A stretch of DNA of 18,087 nucleotides from Lachnospiraceae bacterium UBA3866 (lineage in GTDB: Bacteria; Bacillota; Clostridia; Lachnospirales; Lachnospiraceae). The notes beneath the pieces are model-generated. The model was not told the origin of the DNA and searched no databases. It saw nothing but the letters and a program-made list of their open reading frames with translations. The stretch is from NCBI GenBank assembly GCA_002392345.1, contig DGGU01000018.1:1-18087 (forward strand). Reading direction: 5' to 3'. Positions 13,347 through 18,087 of this stretch are shown here, piece after piece. How positions within the stretch are numbered: the first letter of the stretch is position 1; each line of letters starts with the position of its first letter. A program made the position numbers and the translations under genes.

Positions 13347-14456
13347 CTAGCTTGATCTCTTTACTACCAAGGTATTATTGCTTCGATTATAGATGACTGT
13401 AAAATTAATAGAACTAACCAAGCCGTTTCTTGGTGTCACTACTCCTTTATACTTAAGTCTATAATTCTTTGTTGTGCCACCTGTCTCCTTAGGCATATCA
13501 AAAACGATAGATACAGGTAATTCTTCCGATTCTAACGCATAATTCTTGACTTGTGTTATAAAATCTGTGCTAAAAGTGTATTTATACATCTCATTTAAGA
13601 GTAAAGCCTCTGCAGCATCATCCCCTCCTACTGTAGGGAGGTAGTATATGATCTGGCAAGTATTTCCGCCACTTGACACAGCATCATCAATTCTTGTTCC
13701 CTTTTCAAGGTAAAGTGTAATCTTCTTCTCAGTCTCTTCGGTCTCGTTCTCGTCCCCTTCGGTCTTTTTTGAGTTATCTCCATTTTCTTCCTCATCTTCT
13801 GTGGTTTCCTCTATCCTGCTTGTCCCGTCTTCAACCATCCTATATACCGTAGACGTCTCAGTTTTAGCTGTAGGCTCTTCTATCTCGCGAACCACCGGTG
13901 CTCCTTCACCAAAATCTATTGGCTCTGTCTCAGCGTCATAATCTATATCTTCACTGACCTTACCTTCTTCCATCATGCCTTCCATATCAAGGCTTTCATC
14001 TTGCATACTATCTAATTGTGCCTGTCTACTAAAATTATAGTTGAATATAGCTCTTTTAATTTCAGGGACAATTATATACCCAAAAAGTGCACCTACAAAA
14101 AGTGACAAAACTGCAACTGAGATTACATATGATAGTGGGAAAAGAAATCTGCCCCTTGGCTTCATCTCTTTCTCATATACTTTTATGACATCTTTGGCAT
14201 TATCGCCACGAAGCTCCTGCTGCAATTCCTTGATGTTGCCATCTACGAGAAGTGGCATACCGCAATGTGAACAGTAGATAGAGTCACTACTTACTTCATT
14301 TCCACAAGTATCGCACTTAAATGTTCCAAGTTGTGCTTCTTTTTTATCTCGAGAGGCTAAAAACTCATCGCAGATACAAACGCCGAATTCTAGTTCACGA
14401 CCACAGTATCTACAATATTTTTCTTTTAACTTTTTTGTTTTTCTCTTTCCTGACAT
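13347..14456 (-). CDS. Zinc-ribbon membrane protein of unknown function
   Basis: 369 aa. Two N-terminal zinc ribbons: one with Cys at about 15, 18, 27 and 29 (CRYC...CIC), one with Cys at about 48, 51, 62 and 65 (CDTC...CSHC). One TM helix follows at about 105-130, then a long acidic, Glu/Thr-rich linker (about 150-245) and a C-terminal folded domain (about 250-365) with no family I recognise. By charge the ribbons are cytoplasmic and the C-terminal domain extracytoplasmic. The start at 14456 has GAGGT a few bases upstream; the GTG 21 nt earlier lies in a repeat-like stretch. It is the last gene of the GH25-MATE unit, 26 nt after the transporter. Confidence 0.75.
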   Translation of the reverse strand: MSGKRKTKKLKEKYCRYCGRELEFGVCICDEFLASRDKKEAQLGTFKCDTCGNEVSSDSIYCSHCGMPLLVDGNIKELQQELRGDNAKDVIKVYEKEMKPRGRFLFPLSYVISVAVLSLFVGALFGYIIVPEIKRAIFNYNFSRQAQLDSMQDESLDMEGMMEEGKVSEDIDYDAETEPIDFGEGAPVVREIEEPTAKTETSTVYRMVEDGTSRIEETTEDEEENGDNSKKTEGDENETEETEKKITLYLEKGTRIDDAVSSGGNTCQIIYYLPTVGGDDAAEALLLNEMYKYTFSTDFITQVKNYALESEELPVSIVFDMPKETGGTTKNYRLKYKGVVTPRNGLVSSINFTVIYNRSNNTLVVKRSS

Positions 14457-14482
14457 ATTTACCTCGTGCGGGCTCACCCTAG

Positions 14483-15859
14483 TTATCTATATTTATCTAA
14501 TTGCTCTTTAGTTGGATATACATATACATCGGCCCATTTATGTTTTTTATAATATAGGTGCATTGCATAACCATAGGCATTCATAAAAATCCAACCAATG
14601 ATAGTTCCCCATGCAACTGCATCGAATCCCAATACATCTATAAATGTATATACTATAAACACTTTAATTACTATATTAATTATAGAACTATATAGAGTTA
14701 AACTCATATTGCCCATGCCACGGAAGAAACACTGAAGTGTATTAACTATGCCAACAAGAAAATATCCGAACGACATGATGTGAAGATAACTATTGCCAAG
14801 TGCGATGACTTCAAAGCTATCTCTAGGGCTTAGGAATACCATTATATCATATTTGAAGAAGAAAAGTATAGCAAATATTATAGCAGCAAAACCCATCTCC
14901 AATATAAAACCTTTCTTAAATATATCATATATCAGATCATCTCTTCTTGCACCACGACTCTGCGCAGTATAAGTCATAATTCCCATACCAATATTTTGAG
15001 CAGGTAGTATAGCAAAACTATCAATACGAGCTATGATGCCATTGGCTGCGATCGCTGCTACACCAAGAGTATTGACCTTCGCTATGATAAGAATCCTTCC
15101 AAGTGGTGGCACAGCTTGCTGTATGGCAGAAATTATGCCATCCTTAAATGTTCTTATAAGAAGTCGCTTCTTTACAACCATGTCTTTAAGCCCAAGTCTT
15201 AATTCTACTATGGTTATCTGCACATAGATGTAAGTGATTATACATGTAGAAACCTGTGCAAGAACGGTTGCAAATGATGCCCCAGCTACTCCCCAGCTAA
15301 AAACAGCAACAAATATCAAATCAAGAATTATATTGATAACAGCCGATAATGCAAGAAAAAAGGTTGGGATTTTGCTATTGCCCATCGCCTTCATGGCATT
15401 GGCAAATACATTATATACAAAGACAAAAGGAAGACCAATGCAAGCTATACGAAGGTAGGCTATGGCATCTCTCATAACCAGATCCGGCAACTGGAGCATT
15501 GAAAAAATCCGTGGTGATAGTAATGCAATAATTGAACTTAAAATTATAGCAAAGATAGACCCTGATATAAATACCGTAGATACTTCTAGTTTCACTCCTG
15601 CCATATCTCTAGCACCATAATATTCGCTCACTATAACTGATGCTCCCATACAAAGTCCATAAAAAAACAAAAGTATGAAAGAACTTATCTGACCAGCATT
15701 AGATACGGCAGCAAGACCAATTTCACCGACAAACTTTGATATGACAAGTGCATCAACTAAATCATAAGAAAGAAGAACTATGTTTCCTATAATGAGAGGA
15801 ACGGCATACCAAAAAAGTCTACCAATAATATCTTTTTTTTCTAAACTTTCATATTGCAT
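14483..15859 (-). CDS. MATE family efflux transporter
   Basis: 458 aa with about twelve hydrophobic segments, the normal MATE (multidrug and toxin extrusion) size. Family features: VPLIIGNIVLLSYDLVDALVISKFVGEIGLAAVSNAG near the N terminus, GASVIVSEYYGARD, the pseudo-repeat in the second half (GIISAIQQAVPPLGRI...AIAANGIIARIDSFAILPAQNIGMGI) and CFFRGMGN. It should export small cationic or aromatic compounds using a Na+ or H+ gradient; the substrate is unknown. The ATG at 15859 has no Shine-Dalgarno sequence because the 35-nt gap to the GH25 gene is almost wholly a junction repeat. Translation is probably coupled or low. Confidence 0.92.
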   Translation of the reverse strand: MQYESLEKKDIIGRLFWYAVPLIIGNIVLLSYDLVDALVISKFVGEIGLAAVSNAGQISSFILLFFYGLCMGASVIVSEYYGARDMAGVKLEVSTVFISGSIFAIILSSIIALLSPRIFSMLQLPDLVMRDAIAYLRIACIGLPFVFVYNVFANAMKAMGNSKIPTFFLALSAVINIILDLIFVAVFSWGVAGASFATVLAQVSTCIITYIYVQITIVELRLGLKDMVVKKRLLIRTFKDGIISAIQQAVPPLGRILIIAKVNTLGVAAIAANGIIARIDSFAILPAQNIGMGIMTYTAQSRGARRDDLIYDIFKKGFILEMGFAAIIFAILFFFKYDIMVFLSPRDSFEVIALGNSYLHIMSFGYFLVGIVNTLQCFFRGMGNMSLTLYSSIINIVIKVFIVYTFIDVLGFDAVAWGTIIGWIFMNAYGYAMHLYYKKHKWADVYVYPTKEQLDKYR

Positions 15860-15867
15860 ATTAAAAC

Positions 15868-15892
15868 GGGCTCGTATAACTCGCCCCTACAA
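15868..15892 (+). repeat. Dispersed junction repeat between GH25 and MATE genes
   Basis: A 25-nt copy differing from the one at 11180 only in the last arm (CTACAA instead of ATACGA). It occupies the place where the ribosome binding site of the MATE gene would be. Confidence 0.75.
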
Positions 15893-15894
15893 TT

Positions 15895-16872
15895 CTATTT
15901 TTCTACTAGCATAATATTTAAATCAACATAACCATGATCTTTATCAGTTATACCTGGCACCTTGCCTCTTTCAGAGAATTGCCAATACTTATACTTATAC
16001 GGTGTAAATGGAAAATCATAATAATCTGCATACCAGAAATCATAATCACGAAGTTTTGCCATATCAAAGTAATAATCTTCCCATATCATATTGGCATATA
16101 TACATGGTCTTATATTGTTTTTAAGGACATATTCTGAAAATGCAATGGCATTGTTAGTAAATGTCTCACCTGTCACATCATCTGTACGAGCTACAACGCC
16201 TCGTAATGTCTCTGGGTCATACACAAGTGGTAGATCTAGAACTATGCCATTATCACTAAGTAGTTTTATAGCAAGTGCTGCTTCTTCTATAGTCTCTGCT
16301 TCATTGATAGCCTGAGAAAATATATATGCACCGACTTTTATGCCTACTGCCTTAGCAGCAATCAAGTTTTCAACGCCTTTCTTATCTTCAAGTAGAGTCC
16401 CCTTCTCTCCATAACCACGATACACTAGCCTTACAAATGCAAAATCGATGCCAGCCTCTTTAACTTTTCCCCAGTCGATATCACCATTATATTTTGATAC
16501 ATCGACACCTATCTCCACATCATAGTTGAGTGGCTTACCTTTTTTCGCCACAGGACTATTTTGATCCCACTCTACATCAGTCTTATAAGCGTCCTTATTT
16601 AAAAACATCTTATGTGATGTTCCTGCAGCATCAAAATAAAAAAAGTCACCTGGATCTGTCTCAGCACTTGGCTGATAGGCATAGTATTTTACACTGTGCT
16701 CTCTTCCTTCCGCCTCAAGCTTGGTTTTGTTCTCATTGACCCTGCCTGTGCCTGTATAGAGCTTTGCTGGGATTACTTGATAATCAACTAGATTTAGGTC
16801 AGTGGCTAAAGTCTCACACGCTATCATAAGCACAAATAAAATTAAGCAAAGTTTTTTAGACTTATTCTTCAT
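15895..16872 (-). CDS. GH25-family lysozyme (secreted or membrane-anchored)
   Basis: Hydrolyses beta-1,4 MurNAc-GlcNAc bonds in peptidoglycan. 325 aa from the chosen start. An N-terminal signal or anchor sequence (residues ~8-24) is followed by a ~95-residue region with no recognised domain, then the GH25 domain (about 118-325). Catalytic-site features are present: GVDVSKYNGDIDW with Asp124, LPLVYDPET with Asp219 and Glu221, and the terminal YWQFSERGKVPGI...DLNIM. Function may be cell-wall remodelling or an attack on other bacteria. TATAAT lies only 6 nt before the ATG at 16872 and there is no Shine-Dalgarno sequence, so the mRNA is probably leaderless; an upstream ATG at 16890 would include the promoter. 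MATE and zinc-ribbon genes follow on the same strand. Confidence 0.9.
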   Translation of the reverse strand: MKNKSKKLCLILFVLMIACETLATDLNLVDYQVIPAKLYTGTGRVNENKTKLEAEGREHSVKYYAYQPSAETDPGDFFYFDAAGTSHKMFLNKDAYKTDVEWDQNSPVAKKGKPLNYDVEIGVDVSKYNGDIDWGKVKEAGIDFAFVRLVYRGYGEKGTLLEDKKGVENLIAAKAVGIKVGAYIFSQAINEAETIEEAALAIKLLSDNGIVLDLPLVYDPETLRGVVARTDDVTGETFTNNAIAFSEYVLKNNIRPCIYANMIWEDYYFDMAKLRDYDFWYADYYDFPFTPYKYKYWQFSERGKVPGITDKDHGYVDLNIMLVEK

Positions 16873-16878
16873 GTCTAT

Positions 16879-16887
16879 ATTATACCA
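16879..16887 (-). promoter_or_regulatory. Extended -10 promoter of the GH25 operon, probably leaderless
   Basis: Minus strand TGG-TATAAT (16887-16879), then 6 nt, then ATG. There is no convincing -35. The TG before the -10 would compensate. Confidence 0.65.
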
Positions 16888-16911
16888 CAAAATGGCTTAA
16901 AAATTATACAA

Positions 16912-16940
16912 TTGACTAAAAAAATATAATATAGCATAAT
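16912..16940 (+). promoter_or_regulatory. Promoter of the YgjP-type metallopeptidase gene
   Basis: -35 TTGACT (16912-16917) and -10 CATAAT (16935-16940), 17 nt apart, with the ATG 10 nt later. The leader would be about 4 nt and has no Shine-Dalgarno sequence. It is divergent from the GH25 promoter within the same 78-nt space. A second TATAAT at 16925-16930 is an alternative -10 without a matching -35. Confidence 0.6.
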
Positions 16941-16950
16941 TAAAAGTAGA

Positions 16951-17514
16951 ATGATTAAACTTAACTATAAAAAGATGGAAATAGATGGAATAACCATCTA
17001 TTATGCCAAATATAGAAAGAATAGAAGCCTAAGGCTCACTGTTGATGAAAATAGGACTGTGCACCTTACTTGCCCTTATGGAGTGAGTGACATAGATATA
17101 TATAACTTCGTACAGTCAAAAATTGATTGGATTAATAAAGCGCTTGGAAAAATCAAAGTCAGAGAAAGGCTATCAGAAAAACCAAAACTGAAAAAAAGAG
17201 AACTTGATGCATTAAAAAGCTACATAGATGATCTTGTGTATAAATATGCCACCCTCATGAAAGCTGACATCAAAGATGTGAAACTTCGTAAGATGAAAAC
17301 CGAATGGGGTAATTGTAATTATAAAAATAACGTCCTTACTTTTAACACATATCTATATTATATGAGCGAGAGATTTATAGAAGCTATAGTAGTACATGAA
17401 GTTACTCATATATTCGTTCACGGTCATAGCAGATCTTTCTACAATCTTGTATACAAATATCTTCCAGATTATAAAGAAAGACTAAAAGAAGCAAAAGAGA
17501 TTTCACTTAGATAA
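16951..17514 (+). CDS. YgjP-like (DUF45) zinc metallopeptidase
   Basis: 187 aa, shorter than the ~230 aa usual for the family. The zinc-binding motif VVHEVTH (His149, Glu150, His153) is followed by a third likely ligand, His159 in HGHS, then the usual Phe and LPDY. Upstream lies KMKTEWGNCN (about 114-123), corresponding to the family's WGSC motif with Asn in place of Ser. The N-terminal third carries RSLRLTVDENRTVHLTCP, typical of the family. No signal peptide, so it is cytoplasmic. The physiological substrate is unknown. It is a single-gene unit between the GH25 operon and a convergent gene. Confidence 0.88.
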   Translation: MIKLNYKKMEIDGITIYYAKYRKNRSLRLTVDENRTVHLTCPYGVSDIDIYNFVQSKIDWINKALGKIKVRERLSEKPKLKKRELDALKSYIDDLVYKYATLMKADIKDVKLRKMKTEWGNCNYKNNVLTFNTYLYYMSERFIEAIVVHEVTHIFVHGHSRSFYNLVYKYLPDYKERLKEAKEISLR

Positions 17515-17538
17515 AAAAGGCACCCAGCAAAGGGTGCC
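17513..17538 (-). terminator. Intrinsic terminator of the CPNC-domain protein gene
   Basis: The stem GGCACCC / GGGTGCC (17519-17525 with 17532-17538) has a 6-nt loop. Six T follow on the minus strand only, so it ends the leftward gene at 17564. It overlaps the stop codon of the convergent metallopeptidase gene. Confidence 0.88.
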
Positions 17539-17563
17539 CAAGAGATGTATGTATAAGGTGTTA

Positions 17564-18087
17564 TTATGCTGTTATAGTTGTCTCTTCTACAAACTTTATA
17601 ACATTTGATAGATTGACATATTTCTTAGAGTCATTGACTATAAGAGTTGGTGCTTGCATTATCTGGAATTTCTCACACTCGTCAGGATTCTCATTGGCAT
17701 CTACTATATTGTAAGGAATACCAGCCATATCGAGAAGTTCTTCTGCCTTCTTGCAATTAGGACAAGTCTTAGTTACAAAGAGCTTCACTGAATCAATCGC
17801 CTTATCTTGTGGTGCTTCATAAGCAAAGTCTGTTGCTACAACTTCCTTTTCTGGTTCTGCCAAATCAACTGGCTCTATAACTGGAGCCTGAACTTCTTCC
17901 TTATAGAAATTATCTAAATTAACATTATCAAGTGTCTTATTATTGTTATTAAATACATTATCAAGATTAGGTGTCTCACTCACAACAGGTGCTGCTGGTG
18001 TCTCATTCACAACTGGTGCTGCTAGTTGTGTTGGTTCTACAGGATGTACTGGTTCTGCAGGCTGTATAGGTGCAACTGGTGTCTCAT
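17564..18087 (-). CDS. C-terminal part of a protein with a CPNC thioredoxin/glutaredoxin-like domain (partial)
   Basis: The frame is open to the right edge, so only the last 173 residues are visible. The visible part starts with a Pro/Glu/Val/Ala-rich low-complexity region containing ETPVAP, NETPAAPVV and SETP variants, then an Asn/Asp-rich linker (NLDNVFNNNNKTLDNVNLDNF). It ends in a compact domain: a VKLFVTKTCPNCKKAEELL strand-active-site-helix, PYNIVDANENP, and a cis-proline-like APTLIV. That is a redox-active thioredoxin or glutaredoxin-like fold with CPNC as the active site. Similar C-terminal CPNC domains occur, to my recollection, on some clostridial anaerobic ribonucleotide reductases (NrdD), which is one candidate for the missing part; it is unproven here. 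Confidence 0.8.
   Translation of the reverse strand, partial: ETPVAPIQPAEPVHPVEPTQLAAPVVNETPAAPVVSETPNLDNVFNNNNKTLDNVNLDNFYKEEVQAPVIEPVDLAEPEKEVVATDFAYEAPQDKAIDSVKLFVTKTCPNCKKAEELLDMAGIPYNIVDANENPDECEKFQIMQAPTLIVNDSKKYVNLSNVIKFVEETTITA

Noticed and set aside
16873..16890. Upstream ATG for the GH25 lysozyme
   Set aside because: It would place the TATAAT promoter box within the coding region; the ATG at 16872 begins a normal signal peptide.
17519..17538. Terminator for the plus-strand metallopeptidase gene
   Set aside because: No T run follows the stem on the plus strand; the T run is on the minus strand, so it belongs to the convergent gene.

Overview
The window looks like a chromosomal segment of a low-GC, strictly fermentative Firmicute, most likely from the class Clostridia. 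The DNA is AT-rich, most genes have AGGAG-type ribosome binding sites, and acetate formation uses a PduL-type phosphotransacylase next to acetate kinase. It also has an orphan MurG, a GH25 lysozyme and a LemA/DUF2207 pair. There are no rRNA or tRNA genes, no CRISPR array and no transposase. Genus and species cannot be assigned from the sequence alone.

Layout: (1) 171-2323, minus strand: a polytopic flippase-like membrane protein, then aldose 1-epimerase (galM), ended by a terminator near position 58-79. (2) 2376-6573, minus strand: a tightly overlapping operon of a short, divergent MetK-like protein, a membrane acyltransferase, an OmpR-type response regulator and its histidine kinase. It is followed by a possible small RNA with its own terminator. 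(3) 6756-7400, plus strand: a secreted protein of unknown function, divergent from that operon. (4) 7551-9386, plus strand: pduL and ackA (acetyl-CoA to acetate plus ATP). (5) 9440-11775, minus strand: lemA and a DUF2207 membrane protein. (6) 12052-13318, plus strand: a previously uncalled 50-residue Cys-x-x-Cys protein and an orphan murG. (7) 13347-16872, minus strand: GH25 lysozyme, MATE transporter and a zinc-ribbon membrane protein, apparently one operon. (8) 16951-17514, plus strand: a YgjP-type metallopeptidase. (9) 17564 to the right edge, minus strand: the C-terminal part of a protein ending in a CPNC thioredoxin-like domain.

The most interesting reading concerns region 2/3. The same direct repeat, TTTACCAC-N5-TACCACA, occurs just upstream of the secreted-protein gene (6633-6652) and just downstream of the histidine kinase (2567-2586, minus strand), each about 20 nt before a possible -10 box. 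The downstream copy would drive a transcript of roughly 160 nt that has a CCCCC-containing hairpin loop, a CCCTCCTTT stretch complementary to Shine-Dalgarno sequences, and an intrinsic terminator. This resembles in architecture, not in sequence, the CiaRH-controlled csRNAs of streptococci: a response regulator that binds 11-nt-spaced direct repeats and activates small anti-SD RNAs. It is inference and needs testing.

Two further themes run through the window. Short hairpin-forming repeats lie at gene junctions; one copy is inside murG in frame, and an unrelated palindromic element forms the C-terminal tail of galM. Several first-in-operon genes have a -10 box only 6-11 nt before the ATG and no Shine-Dalgarno sequence, which suggests leaderless mRNAs.
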